This document shows positions 10,085 to 19,839 of a stretch of 64,000 nucleotides of DNA, piece after piece. Below the pieces are notes generated by a model, which was given only the letters and a program-made list of their open reading frames with translations, had not been told where the DNA came from and did not search any database. Both the position numbers and the translations under genes were made by a program. Position 1 is the stretch's first letter. Each line of letters begins with the position of its first letter. The stretch is from Acetobacterium woodii (GTDB lineage: Bacteria; Bacillota; Clostridia; Eubacteriales; Eubacteriaceae): contig JACQZP010000026.1 in assembly GCA_016213825.1 (NCBI GenBank), forward strand, positions 519,240-583,239, written 5' to 3'.

Positions 10085-10771
10085 ATGAATACACTCACCA
10101 TCGATACATCAACCATTGTAGCAACGGTAGCCATATTAAATGAGGAAAAATTAGTTGGCGAAATGATTATCAATCATCAAAAAAAACACTCCGAAAAACT
10201 GATGATCGCTATCGATCATTTACTTAGTGATGGCGGTCTGTCGATTCAGGATATTGATGTTTTTGGCATTGTTTCTGGACCTGGTTCGTTTACCGGGTTG
10301 CGGATTGGCATGGCTACTGTCAAAGGTTTTGCGCAGGCGCTGAATAAACCAGTGGTGGGAGTATCCACCCTGGAAAGCCTGGCAATGAATATTCCCTTTG
10401 CCGATGGTCTCATCTGCCCAGTTCTGGATGCCCAGCGAAACCAGACCTATACTGGCGTTTTTCATTTTGAAGATGGACATCTGGTTCGAGATATGGCCGA
10501 TTCAGTGATGGAAATTGATGACCTTATTGCTTTTTTAAAAACAAAGAATGAAACCATTTATTTTCTGGGTGATGGACTTCCCCGGTTTTCAGAGTCTCTG
10601 TTAGAGGGTTGCCCGGGAAGTCGGATCGTTCCCAACTATCTCAATATGAATCGGGCATCGTCAGCGGGTGCTCTGGTACTTGAACGGGCATTAAAAGGGG
10701 AAACCAGCCATTATCGGGAAGTGGAGCCCTTTTATATCCGCCCATCCTATGCCGAAGAGCATAAAAAATGA
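10085..10771 (+). CDS. tsaB: tRNA t6A37 threonylcarbamoyltransferase complex, dimerisation subunit
   Basis: Non-catalytic ASKHA-fold partner of TsaD in forming N6-threonylcarbamoyladenosine at position 37 of ANN-decoding tRNAs. It has 228 residues. The LTIDTST opening, the VSGPGSFTGLRIGMATVKGFA signature and the GVSTLESLA motif identify the TsaB family, and the metal-binding HxxxH of TsaD is absent as expected. The ribosome site AAAGGAAAG precedes ATG. Its stop overlaps the rimI start by four bases (ATGA), so they are coupled. In many Firmicutes tsaE precedes tsaB; here a glycosidase does. Confidence 0.94.
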   Translation: MNTLTIDTSTIVATVAILNEEKLVGEMIINHQKKHSEKLMIAIDHLLSDGGLSIQDIDVFGIVSGPGSFTGLRIGMATVKGFAQALNKPVVGVSTLESLAMNIPFADGLICPVLDAQRNQTYTGVFHFEDGHLVRDMADSVMEIDDLIAFLKTKNETIYFLGDGLPRFSESLLEGCPGSRIVPNYLNMNRASSAGALVLERALKGETSHYREVEPFYIRPSYAEEHKK

Positions 10772-11211
10772 TGATTAACTATCGTTTAATGCAATCCCGG
10801 GATGTGCCCGGGGTTTTTACGGTGGATCAGGCATGTTTTAAACATAATTGGGCTCAGGATTCCTATGAGGCGGAAACAAAAAACATCCTCTCCAACTATG
10901 TTATTGCAGAAATTGATGGCGAAATTGTCGGATTTGGCGGCTTCTGGCAGGTGATTGATGAAGCCCATATCACTAATATCGCAGTACTGGAAGAGCATCG
11001 GCAAACTGGAGTTGGACAAAATATTATGAATGCGATGCTTGCCATTGCTCTTGAAAAAGGCTGCGTGGGCATGACTCTTGAAGTGCGCGAGGACAACCAA
11101 CCAGCCATTAATTTTTATTTAAAAAACGGTTTTACCCGTGAAGGCAGACGGAAAGACTACTACGGCACCGGAATGGATGCAATCATCATGTGGAGGTATG
11201 GACTTGAATAA
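10768..11211 (+). CDS. rimI: Ribosomal protein S18-alanine N-acetyltransferase family (GNAT)
   Basis: GNAT acetyltransferase of 147 residues. The acetyl-CoA loop is seen as VLEEHRQTGVGQNIMNAML, followed by LEVREDNQPAINFYLKNGF, the standard RimI pattern. The family acetylates the N-terminal alanine of S18. Position between tsaB and tsaD is conserved in many bacteria and supports the name over a generic GNAT. The start ATG overlaps the tsaB stop; a second ATG follows immediately and could also be used. Confidence 0.9.
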   Translation: MMINYRLMQSRDVPGVFTVDQACFKHNWAQDSYEAETKNILSNYVIAEIDGEIVGFGGFWQVIDEAHITNIAVLEEHRQTGVGQNIMNAMLAIALEKGCVGMTLEVREDNQPAINFYLKNGFTREGRRKDYYGTGMDAIIMWRYGLE

Positions 11212-11908
11212 AACCGTCAAAATTTTTTCAGTGATGCTGGGAATTCTTTTTCCCTTCGTCATTTTTGTGAGTGGCATTGAAGCGGCAGTATTTGACAAAG
11301 CTTTTTATATGGATCAGATGGAAAAAAATCAGGTAACCCAGAATACCGGAATTTATCCACCGGACATGGAACAGGTGGTGGATGAAATAATTAATTACCT
11401 GAAAGGAACCCGGGAGGATTTTGATATCAAAGCCCGTTTAGCTCCTGAAAATGCTAAAAATGTGAATGGAAGCGTGTCTATTTTTAACGAAAAAGAAATC
11501 ACCCACATGGACGATGTGCGAGATTTGCTTTTATCCGTTCTCGGACTTCGGGATGCCGCGATGATTCTGGCGCTGATTGCTTTTCTGATTCTTTTGAAAT
11601 ATAACTGGAAGGCTATCATCAAAGCCTTGTTTTACGGATCGGCCATTTTTTTAGTCTTACTTCTGGTCATTGGTTCAAGTTTTGTTTTTAATTTCAACGA
11701 TACCTTCATCCTTTTTCATCAGCTGTTTTTTTCAAATGACTTATGGCTGATGGACCCTTCCACTGACCGACTGATCTGGATTGTTCCCGAGCCCTTCTTC
11801 TTCGCAATGATCGGCCGGATGGTCATCTACATCCTGGTGCCTCTGGGACTGACCACCCTGGGAACAGGACTCGTGTTGTTTAAAAAAATACGAAAATTTC
11901 AAAATTAA
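11204..11908 (+). CDS. TIGR01906 family integral membrane protein
   Basis: Uncharacterised membrane protein of 234 residues with four predicted membrane spans (near the N terminus, two central, one C-terminal) and a large extracellular loop between the first and second. The IFNEKEITHMDDV loop motif and the HQLFFSNDLWLMDPSTDRLI segment before the last helix are the recognisable features of TIGR01906, a family of low-GC Gram-positives with no assigned function. I place the start at TTG 11204 because GGAGG lies seven bases upstream; ATG 11198 is in frame but only one base from that site. It overlaps the rimI end, so it is in the same operon. Confidence 0.8.
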   Translation: MNKTVKIFSVMLGILFPFVIFVSGIEAAVFDKAFYMDQMEKNQVTQNTGIYPPDMEQVVDEIINYLKGTREDFDIKARLAPENAKNVNGSVSIFNEKEITHMDDVRDLLLSVLGLRDAAMILALIAFLILLKYNWKAIIKALFYGSAIFLVLLLVIGSSFVFNFNDTFILFHQLFFSNDLWLMDPSTDRLIWIVPEPFFFAMIGRMVIYILVPLGLTTLGTGLVLFKKIRKFQN

Positions 11909-11944
11909 AGTGATAAAACTAAGTAGATAAATACATACGAAGTA

Positions 11945-11976
11945 GCACCGACAACTGATTAACAATTGGTCGGTGC
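11945..11976. repeat. 32-nt hairpin, copy 2 of a related pair
   Basis: The arms GCACCGAC and GTCGGTGC pair around a 16-base interior. It has the same length and arm architecture as the hairpin at 9953-9984 and lies 56 bases upstream of tsaD. It is followed by GGTAATATG rather than a U-run, so a simple terminator role is doubtful. Confidence 0.6.
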
Positions 11977-12032
11977 GGTAATATGAAGATATACTGAAGT
12001 ACAAATTACGAGTAATTCTAATCGAGGTAAAC

Positions 12033-13046
12033 ATGAAAATTCTTAGTATTGAGACATCCTGTGACGAAACATCCGTGGCCATTGTCGAAGATGGTCGGAA
12101 AATATTGACTAATCGGATCTATTCGCAGATAGATATTCACCAGAAATATGGCGGCGTGGTACCCGAGATTGCATCTCGAAACCATGTGACCAAGCTGCCT
12201 TATATCATCGATGAAGCCCTGGAAGAAAGTCAACTGACGCTGGCAGATGTAGATGCCATTGGCGTGACCAACGGTCCGGGTCTGGTGGGAGCACTGCTGA
12301 TCGGCCTGTCGACAGCCAAAGCGATTGCCTATAGTTTGGGAAAACCGCTGATTGGGGTTCATCATATTGAAGGCCATATTGCCGCAAATTTTTTGCAATA
12401 TCCGGAATTGGAACCGCCTTTTCTGACATTGGTGGTATCTGGCGGCCACAGCCATCTGGTCTTGGTCGAAGATTACCAGACCTTTAAGGTGTTGGGACGA
12501 ACCATTGATGACGCTGCTGGGGAAGCCTTCGATAAAATTTCCCGGGTGCTGGGTTTGGGTTATCCCGGCGGCCCGGCCATTGATGCCGCGGCCCAAAATG
12601 GCAATCCGGATGCGATCCCTTTTCCACGCGTATTGCTGGATAAAACGAAGTATGATTTTAGTTTCAGTGGGTTGAAATCGGCGGTGCTCAATTACCTTAA
12701 TGGTAAGAAAATGAAAAATGAAGACGTGAATCCAAACGATGTCGCCGCTTCTTTTCAGATGGCCGTCATCGAAGTACTGGTTATTAAAACCATCGCCTGT
12801 GCCAAAAGTATCGGCATGAAGACCATCTGTATGGCTGGCGGGGTATCCTGTAATTCATTATTGAGACAAATGATGGGAAAAGCTGCCACAGACGAAGGCA
12901 TGACGCTGCATTATCCCGATCCGATTCTCTGCACTGATAATGCAGCCATGATCGGCTCCATGGCTTATTATAATTATATTAATGGGGAAGAGAGTGACCT
13001 GAGTCTCAATGGTATCCCAGGGCTCAAGATAGGAACCCGTCAATAA
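12033..13046 (+). CDS. tsaD: tRNA N6-adenosine threonylcarbamoyltransferase, catalytic subunit
   Basis: Catalytic ASKHA/Kae1-family subunit that transfers threonylcarbamoyl from TC-AMP to A37 of tRNA. It has 337 residues. The opening LSIETSCDETSVAIVEDG, the YGGVVPEIASRNH motif, the metal-binding GVHHIEGHIAANFL (HxxxH) and the C-terminal CMAGGVSCNSLLR and CTDNAAMIGSMAYYNY are all intact. The start ATG follows CGAGGTAAAC. It probably belongs to the tsaB-rimI-TIGR01906 group, 124 bases downstream with a hairpin in the gap. Confidence 0.96.
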   Translation: MKILSIETSCDETSVAIVEDGRKILTNRIYSQIDIHQKYGGVVPEIASRNHVTKLPYIIDEALEESQLTLADVDAIGVTNGPGLVGALLIGLSTAKAIAYSLGKPLIGVHHIEGHIAANFLQYPELEPPFLTLVVSGGHSHLVLVEDYQTFKVLGRTIDDAAGEAFDKISRVLGLGYPGGPAIDAAAQNGNPDAIPFPRVLLDKTKYDFSFSGLKSAVLNYLNGKKMKNEDVNPNDVAASFQMAVIEVLVIKTIACAKSIGMKTICMAGGVSCNSLLRQMMGKAATDEGMTLHYPDPILCTDNAAMIGSMAYYNYINGEESDLSLNGIPGLKIGTRQ

Positions 13047-13171
13047 CATTGATTCTGATTGAAACGTCAATGATAAAAGGGTAAACTCATTTATATAAAG
13101 AGATCAGTACCCTCTTTAAAAATTAAAACAACCTTAAAAAAAATTAAGATGACCAAAAAGGGAAAAAAAAC

Positions 13172-13200
13172 TTGCAATCAATCTATAAATCATTTAAAAT
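13172..13200 (+). promoter_or_regulatory. Sigma-A-type promoter of groESL
   Basis: A TTGCAA -35 and TAAAAT -10 are separated by 17 bases, immediately upstream of the CIRCE operator. Confidence 0.75.
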
Positions 13201-13204
13201 ACTA

Positions 13205-13231
13205 TTAGCACTCAAGATGAATGAGTGCTAA
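13205..13231. promoter_or_regulatory. CIRCE operator (HrcA binding site)
   Basis: A perfect CIRCE inverted repeat: TTAGCACTC, nine spacer bases, GAGTGCTAA. It overlaps the expected transcription start of groESL just after the -10 box, so HrcA repression of the chaperonin operon is expected. hrcA itself is not in the window. Confidence 0.96.
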
Positions 13232-13281
13232 TAAAAGAAAAAAAGGTACAAAGTACCCAATATAATCAAATGGAGGAAAAA

Positions 13282-13566
13282 ATGAGTTTAAGACCTTTAG
13301 GTGACAAAGTAGTAATTAAAGTTAAAGCTGAAGAAGTAAAAACTTTAGGTGGAATTGTTTTACCAGGATCTGCACAAGAAAAACCACAACAGGGAAAAGT
13401 AGTTGCAGTCGGAACTGGAGAAATTATTGATGGCAAAAAAGTGCCATTAGATGTGAAAGTGGATGATGAAGTCATCTATTCTAAATACTCAGGCAGTGAA
13501 GTTAAAATCGGGGAAGAAGAATTTTTAATCATTCGTCAAGCTGACATTTTAGCAATCGTAGAATAA
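13282..13566 (+). CDS. groES: Co-chaperonin GroES (Hsp10)
   Basis: Heptameric lid of the GroEL chaperonin, 94 residues. [12 protein letters not shown] opens the protein, the mobile-loop region follows ([23 protein letters not shown]), and it ends [14 protein letters not shown]. The start is the ATG at 13282, preceded by TGGAGGAAAAA; the frame extends upstream without a ribosome site. It is the first gene of the CIRCE-controlled operon, 30 bases before groEL. Confidence 0.97.
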   Translation: MSLRPLGDKVVIKVKAEEVKTLGGIVLPGSAQEKPQQGKVVAVGTGEIIDGKKVPLDVKVDDEVIYSKYSGSEVKIGEEEFLIIRQADILAIVE

Positions 13567-13569
13567 TAA

Positions 13570-15228
<1,659 letters not shown>

Positions 15229-15247
15229 GCTTCGGCTACATCAATTC

Positions 15248-15291
15248 TAAGATAAATAAAGTAAGATAAATAAAAGTAAGATAAATAAAAG
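15248..15291. repeat. Triple tandem repeat after groEL
   Basis: Three consecutive units of TAAGATAAATAAAG (14, 15 and 15 bases, differing by one A) lie between the groEL stop and its terminator. They probably arose by slippage in an A/T-rich 3' untranslated stretch. Confidence 0.8.
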
Positions 15292-15319
15292 GCAGTCTCA
15301 AAAATGAGGCTGCCTTTTT
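15287..15319. terminator. Terminator after groEL (probably bidirectional)
   Basis: AAAGGCAG-T-CTCA pairs with TGAG-G-CTGCCTTT, followed by a T-run. The A-run on the left arm also allows termination of the converging minus-strand unit. Confidence 0.85.
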
Positions 15320-15343
15320 ATTTACAGTCTAATAAATAGCTGA

Positions 15344-15577
15344 TTAATTTACGTCATAGGGGATGCCGGCGAACAGAATTTCCATTTCTGGCTGTTCCAA
15401 CTCAGCCAGTTTAACGATCAAACCATTGATTAAAGTGATCATGGCCTGGGCATCCGGAGATTCATCATCAGTCGGTTTGGCCGCATAAAGGGCAATCAGC
15501 ATGGTATTGCGGGTTGTTCCTTTTACATCTTTAAATAGGGTATTTAAAACGCGTTTTTCATTAATTGTCAGTTCCAT
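15344..15577 (-). CDS. Small hypothetical protein downstream of ydiF
   Basis: A 77-residue protein I do not recognise. It begins MELTINEKRVLNTLFKDVKG, is predicted mostly helical, is rich in Leu, Glu and Ala, and has no membrane segment, signal peptide or cysteine. The start ATG 15577 has GGAGG five bases upstream. It begins 38 bases after the ydiF stop on the same strand, so it is probably co-transcribed. Its convincing ribosome site and position before the shared terminator argue that it is a real gene. Confidence 0.6.
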   Translation of the reverse strand: MELTINEKRVLNTLFKDVKGTTRNTMLIALYAAKPTDDESPDAQAMITLINGLIVKLAELEQPEMEILFAGIPYDVN

Positions 15578-15615
15578 TTTTTCCTCCATCGATTTTTTTT
15601 ATAATAAATAATAGT

Positions 15616-17544
15616 TTATAATGTTTCCAATGTCATCAGGGCTTCTTCCCATTCATCGGTGAGTTCTGATAATTTTTGCTTGTGATCTTCATAAGAAAGA
15701 TTAATTTCAGCTGCCAGCGAGAGGTTGTCGTAGAAATCCGGAGCACACATCGTCTCTTCGATCACTTCAATTTTCTGTTCCAGGTTCAGGATTGCTTCTT
15801 CGATCTCTTTGACTTTTTTCTTTAAAAGGCGAATTCTGGCTTCCTCTTCTTTTAGTTTCTTACGATCTGTTTTTTGCTGTGTTTTGGTTACGATTATTTT
15901 GGATTCTTCAGCGAGAACCGCTTCCCGTTCGGATGCCTCCGCTTTGTGTTTTAAATAATCATCGTAGTTACCTAAATGGATTTCCATACCATCAGTCGAA
16001 AACTGATAGATTTTGTTGGCAATCCGGTTTAAGAAATAGCGGTCATGTGAGATAAAAAGCAGGGTACCCTCATATTGGGATAAGGCATTTTCCAGAATTT
16101 CTTTGGTATCCATGTCTATGTGATTGGTCGGTTCATCCATCAGCAGGAAATTTGACTGGGAAATCATTAGTCTGGCCAGCAGTAATCGGGCTTTTTCGCC
16201 ACCGGAAAGGGTATCAATGGGTTTAAAAACTTCATCTCCCACAAATAAAAAAGCTGCCAGAATGTTTCGCAATTCGCCCTCAGACAGTTTTGAATCCACA
16301 TCCCAAAGTGCTTCTAAGAGGTTCTCATTGTAGAATTTTTTTAAATCCTGATGCTCCTGATCAAAATAACCAAGATGAACCTTTTGACCTAACCGGATTT
16401 CTCCGGCGTCAGCCGCTAATTTTCCCTGGAGAATGCGAAAAAGGGTGGTTTTGCCGGCACCATTGGGACCTATAATACCAATTTTATCACCCCGGTGAAT
16501 TTCGAAATTCATATTTTGAAAAAGCAGCCGATTGCCAAAGGATTTTTTGATGTCCGTGACTGTTAAAACATCATTGCCGCTCTTGACCCTGGGGATAAAG
16601 CTAAAATGGCTATTGTGAGCAGTTTCGACATTGTCAATCAACTCGATCTTACTTAAGGCTTTTTCCCGACTGGAAGCCCGTTTTGAGCTTTTTATGGAGT
16701 TGTAGGCCCGGAACCGATCAATCACTTCCTGTTGGTGCTTAATTTCTTTGGCTTGCTGTTGGAACTGATGGTTCTGCTCCAGCATATCCTGCCGTTTTTT
16801 AATGGCGTGCTGGGTATAGTTGCCGGCGTATTCCTTAATATTTTTCTGAGTTACCTCGATGATCGTCGTACAGACCTTATCGATGAAGTAACGGTCATGG
16901 GAAACAATCATAAAGGTTCCGGGGTAGTTTTTTAAATATTGTTCCAACCATTGGAGCGCATCAATATCCAGGTAGTTGGTCGGCTCATCCAGGAGCAACA
17001 GTTCAGGTTCCTGCAACAGGATTTGTCCCAGGGTTGCCCGGGTTTTTTCGCCGCCGCTGAGTAGTGAGAAGGCTTTATCCTGATCTTCAGGTTTAAAACC
17101 AAGTCCGTTGATGACGCCGCGGATGCGGCTGGGATATTCGTAGCCATTTTGGGCTGCAAAGGCTTCCTGCAGTTCACCGAATTCATGCATCAGTTTGTCC
17201 TGAGCTTCGCCAGAGGAAAGTGCAATGGCATCGCCAATCTGTTTGATTCGCTTTTCCATTTCAATCAGCGGTGTGAAGACATCAGTTAACATTTCAACCA
17301 GGGTGGTATTTTCAGAAATGTTGGATTCCTGGGATAGGTAACCAATGGTCAAACCGTTTTTCTTATTGATTCGGCCAGTGTCGGGAATCAGTTCCCCGGT
17401 AATGAGTTTTAATAATGTCGATTTACCAGTTCCGTTTCGACCAACAAGTCCGATTTGTTTTCTTTCATTGATCGAGATGTTGAGCTCATTAAAAATTTCA
17501 TGGATGCCATAACTAAAATGCATATTTTCGATATTAATTAACAT
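15616..17544 (-). CDS. ydiF: ABC-F family ATPase (YdiF-like)
   Basis: Ribosome-associated ABC-F protein of 642 residues with two ATP-binding cassettes and no membrane domain. Walker A motifs are GRNGTGKST and GPNGAGKTT, and signature motifs are LSGGEKTRATLG and LSGGEKARLLLA. The linker between cassettes is charged and helical. The last about 100 residues form a coiled coil (KKLKEEEARIRLLKKKVKEI). The family resolves stalled translation or modulates ribosomal E-site events; whether this member gives antibiotic protection cannot be told. The start ATG has AGGTG upstream. In B. subtilis ydiF also lies near gcp/tsaD, rex and groESL, supporting the name. Confidence 0.88.
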   Translation of the reverse strand: MLINIENMHFSYGIHEIFNELNISINERKQIGLVGRNGTGKSTLLKLITGELIPDTGRINKKNGLTIGYLSQESNISENTTLVEMLTDVFTPLIEMEKRIKQIGDAIALSSGEAQDKLMHEFGELQEAFAAQNGYEYPSRIRGVINGLGFKPEDQDKAFSLLSGGEKTRATLGQILLQEPELLLLDEPTNYLDIDALQWLEQYLKNYPGTFMIVSHDRYFIDKVCTTIIEVTQKNIKEYAGNYTQHAIKKRQDMLEQNHQFQQQAKEIKHQQEVIDRFRAYNSIKSSKRASSREKALSKIELIDNVETAHNSHFSFIPRVKSGNDVLTVTDIKKSFGNRLLFQNMNFEIHRGDKIGIIGPNGAGKTTLFRILQGKLAADAGEIRLGQKVHLGYFDQEHQDLKKFYNENLLEALWDVDSKLSEGELRNILAAFLFVGDEVFKPIDTLSGGEKARLLLARLMISQSNFLLMDEPTNHIDMDTKEILENALSQYEGTLLFISHDRYFLNRIANKIYQFSTDGMEIHLGNYDDYLKHKAEASEREAVLAEESKIIVTKTQQKTDRKKLKEEEARIRLLKKKVKEIEEAILNLEQKIEVIEETMCAPDFYDNLSLAAEINLSYEDHKQKLSELTDEWEEALMTLETL

Positions 17545-17630
17545 TGTTTCACCTGTTTTCGTTTTTGTTCGGATATTTAAGTTCACTTTTACTATTCTAT
17601 CAAAAAAAACGCCAAATTAAAATAAATAAT

Positions 17631-17659
17631 TTGACGTAATTGGTACATATTGTTATAAT
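17631..17659 (+). promoter_or_regulatory. Promoter of rex
   Basis: TTGACG and TATAAT are separated by 17 bases and lie 32 bases upstream of the rex start. The -10 overlaps a sequence starting TTGTTATAA that weakly resembles half a Rex operator, which would fit autoregulation, but the second half is poor. Confidence 0.75.
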
Positions 17660-17691
17660 TAATTAATTATCCAAAGAAAGGAGAAGTTATC

Positions 17692-18321
17692 ATGCATCGC
17701 TTCTCAAAAAAAGTATCTATGACCGTTGTCAAACGGTTGCCAAAGTATTACCAATATTTAACTGATTTACAGCTCAATGATATCGAAAAAATATCATCCC
17801 GGGAATTAGCAAGTTTAATGGGACTTACAGCTTCTCAAATTCGACAGGATTTAAATTCATTCGGAGGTTATGGTCAACAAGGCTATGGCTATAATGTCGG
17901 AGAATTAAGGGAAGCTATCAAGGAGATTCTTGGTCTTGATAGTGAATATAATTGTATTATTATCGGTGGCGGTAATATGGGTCATGCCATTGCAAACTAT
18001 GAACGGTTTAAACGAGAAGGCGTTATTCTAAAAGGCGTTTTCGATGTTGATCCATTAACAGTTGGTACCGTCGTTGGCAGTGTGGTTGTTAAACATATGG
18101 ATGAGCTTGATGAATTTATCAAGGCGAATGAAATTGACATCGCTATTTTATGTGTACCTCGGGAGGTTGGCCAAAAGGTTGCCACTCAGGTTACAGATTT
18201 AGGGGTGAAAGGAATTCTTAATTTCAGTCCATTGGATTTGACGGTGCCTAATGATGTGGTCGTGGAAAATGTTAATATTACGGATAGCTTATTTACACTA
18301 ACGTATTTACTGGGCGAATAA
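17692..18321 (+). CDS. rex: Redox-sensing transcriptional repressor Rex
   Basis: Dimeric repressor that senses the NADH/NAD+ ratio and controls fermentation and respiration genes in Gram-positives. It has 209 residues. The N-terminal winged helix (about 15-80) shows RLPKYYQYL, ISSRELASLMGLTASQIRQDL and FGGYGQQGYGY. The Rossmann domain has IIGGGNMGHAIANY and VFDVDP. The C-terminal swapped helix carries NITDSLFTLTYLL. Note GGGNMG where many Rex proteins have GAGNLG; this is within family variation. The ribosome site GAAAGGAG precedes ATG. Confidence 0.96.
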   Translation: MHRFSKKVSMTVVKRLPKYYQYLTDLQLNDIEKISSRELASLMGLTASQIRQDLNSFGGYGQQGYGYNVGELREAIKEILGLDSEYNCIIIGGGNMGHAIANYERFKREGVILKGVFDVDPLTVGTVVGSVVVKHMDELDEFIKANEIDIAILCVPREVGQKVATQVTDLGVKGILNFSPLDLTVPNDVVVENVNITDSLFTLTYLLGE

Positions 18322-18340
18322 AATCGTCGTTTTGAAAAAC

Positions 18341-18377
18341 AAAAGAGCTTGGATTTAATTCCTGCTCTTTATTTTTT
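18341..18377 (+). terminator. Terminator after rex
   Basis: AAAGAGC and GCTCTTT arms are followed by ATTTTTTT. Confidence 0.8.
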
Positions 18378-18394
18378 TGCCTTTAAAATTATTT

Positions 18395-18425
18395 ATAAAA
18401 AAAGAAACACGCCATGCGTGTTTCT
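18395..18425 (-). terminator. Terminator of the XRE regulator gene
   Basis: The ten-base arms AGAAACACGC and GCGTGTTTCT have a three-base loop, and on the minus strand are followed by a T-run. It lies about 48 bases beyond the XRE gene stop. Confidence 0.85.
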
Positions 18426-18472
18426 AAGAATTTATAACAAGTTATTTAAACATAATTTTCATTGTTTTTATG

Positions 18473-18853
18473 TTACTTTCCGCTGGAACTTTTGAAATTA
18501 ATAAAATCTAGAACTTCTTGTTTATAACTTTCCGGGAAAGAGAAATAAGAAGAAAAAGAGTCTACTTCTTCGTTGGAAAAAACGTAAGATTTTAAAAATT
18601 CTTCACAGGTCATCGGTTTGGGGTTGCTTGGTAAAAGTTTTGGCTGATCAGTTCGACATAGCAAATAGTCTACTGAGACTTCAAAAAAATCAGCAATCTT
18701 AATGAGTAATTGGTTCTCCGGTAAATTTTTATCTTTTTCATATTTAGAGATCGAGCTTTTATTAAGATAGAAAAGATTAGCAAAATTCTCCTGAGTTAAC
18801 CGTTTTGAGATACGCAACGCTTTTAATCGACTACCAAAAGTATTATTTTCCAT
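18473..18853 (-). CDS. XRE-family transcriptional regulator
   Basis: A 126-residue DNA-binding protein. The N-terminal Cro/C1 helix-turn-helix (about 5-65) shows SRLKALRISKRLTQENFANLFYLNKSSISKYEKDKNLP and the LLIKIADFFEVSVDYLLCRTD continuation typical of small chromosomal regulators such as SinR-like or phage-repressor-like proteins. The last 50 residues are acidic and aromatic-rich and unassigned. The start ATG 18853 has GAAGGTG upstream. A near-consensus minus-strand promoter lies about 60 bases further upstream. Targets are unknown. Confidence 0.88.
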   Translation of the reverse strand: MENNTFGSRLKALRISKRLTQENFANLFYLNKSSISKYEKDKNLPENQLLIKIADFFEVSVDYLLCRTDQPKLLPSNPKPMTCEEFLKSYVFSNEEVDSFSSYFSFPESYKQEVLDFINFKSSSGK

Positions 18854-18909
18854 TTTTTCACCTTCTTTCAATTTAGAATTGTTGGCACAAATGCACTGCC
18901 TATTGACTA

Positions 18910-18937
18910 AGTATAACATATCTTTAACATTTGTCAA
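18910..18937 (-). promoter_or_regulatory. Promoter of the XRE regulator gene
   Basis: On the minus strand, TTGACA and TATACT are separated by 16 bases, close to consensus and likely strong. The leader between promoter and start is about 57 bases. Confidence 0.8.
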
Positions 18938-18982
18938 GATTTGCAGTTGAATTTAAGTAAGATATCAGAATGTAATAGAGCA

Positions 18983-19813
18983 TCAAAAGGGCGCTCTTGA
19001 TTCTCTTAAAAGACGGAGACATTCAATGTATTTTGCTTTGTCCGGGGACGTTTCGTTGGCTGAAAATGGCGATTCCAGCGATTGTGATTCAATCGCATTA
19101 TTTGTTAGAGTATCAAATAGTGCACTAAAATCTGCGCTAGCTGGATAATCAGTTGATTTACGCTTTGATTTTCCGTCTTCTGTTCTAATTTCATCATAGC
19201 TGAGACGAGTTAGGGTTGAACCATTAAATGATGCTTCAAGGAAACCCTGATAGCCTTCAGGATCGGCAGTGCCGGTTATCGTATAAGTATCAAAAGTATC
19301 AATTTTTATCGTTTCATGATCACCTTTGTATGCTTGAGCCAAAATTACAGTTGATAATTTTGTAAAACGCTCAGATGTTTGGGTCGCCCCAGAGATAGCA
19401 TCGATTTCATCAGGATTTTGTGAGAGGATCAATTCATTGTACAAGCGCAGATAAAGCGCACTGAGGTTGGCTACCCCTAAATTCTTCCAGCTTTTATCTG
19501 AACCCTCGAGCGTAAGGCGATCGGCATTACTTTTTGATAGTTCCTTAAATGAAACTTGGGTAATGATGCCATTTTTTATCAGAAGATCTAATTTTTGGAC
19601 ATAACCCCGGTTGTCAAAATAGCTGGTGGTGGCAGAGTACTGGCCATCCATCAGGGAGTTAGAATTTTCTCCAGTTAAAATTGAACCAGTTGTGGGATCA
19701 TTAATCAGTTCTTTTTCCACACAACCGGTTAGAAACAGGGGGATAAAACCATAGAAAAGGAGCAAAATTACCAGCGCATAGCACTTATGATTTCCAAATT
19801 TATTATTGAACAT
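18983..19813 (-). CDS. Lipoprotein with FMN-binding (SGAT) domain
   Basis: A surface lipoprotein of about 276 residues. An N-terminal hydrophobic stretch ends in the lipobox LTGC. The first FMN_bind-like domain (about 50-155) starts MDGQYSATTSYF and contains DEIDAISGATQTSERF, the SGAT motif whose Thr carries covalent FMN in RnfG/NqrC-type proteins. A second, shorter repeat starts YTITGTADPEGYQGF and lacks SGAT. Similar two-domain lipoproteins include pheromone cAD1 precursors. The start ATG 19813 follows GGTGAT; TTG 19825 and GTG 19822 are alternatives. It lies 26 bases after the pyrophosphatase gene, in the same direction. It is probably an extracytoplasmic redox protein. Confidence 0.75.
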   Translation of the reverse strand: MFNNKFGNHKCYALVILLLFYGFIPLFLTGCVEKELINDPTTGSILTGENSNSLMDGQYSATTSYFDNRGYVQKLDLLIKNGIITQVSFKELSKSNADRLTLEGSDKSWKNLGVANLSALYLRLYNELILSQNPDEIDAISGATQTSERFTKLSTVILAQAYKGDHETIKIDTFDTYTITGTADPEGYQGFLEASFNGSTLTRLSYDEIRTEDGKSKRKSTDYPASADFSALFDTLTNNAIESQSLESPFSANETSPDKAKYIECLRLLRESRAPF

Positions 19814-19839
19814 TGTTATCACCAATTTTAATAATTTAT

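Noticed and set aside
12018..12596. Minus-strand open frame opposite tsaD (192 codons)
   Set aside because: It is fully covered by the tsaD coding sequence, and the translated product has low-complexity Gln/His content with no family match.
15248..15291. CRISPR-like repeats after groEL
   Set aside because: Units of 14-15 bases are directly abutting, with no spacers, and no cas genes are present.
17651..17670. Rex operator at the rex promoter
   Set aside because: Only the left half (TTGTTA) fits; the right half AATTAATTA does not complete the palindrome. The match is mostly explained by the -10 box.
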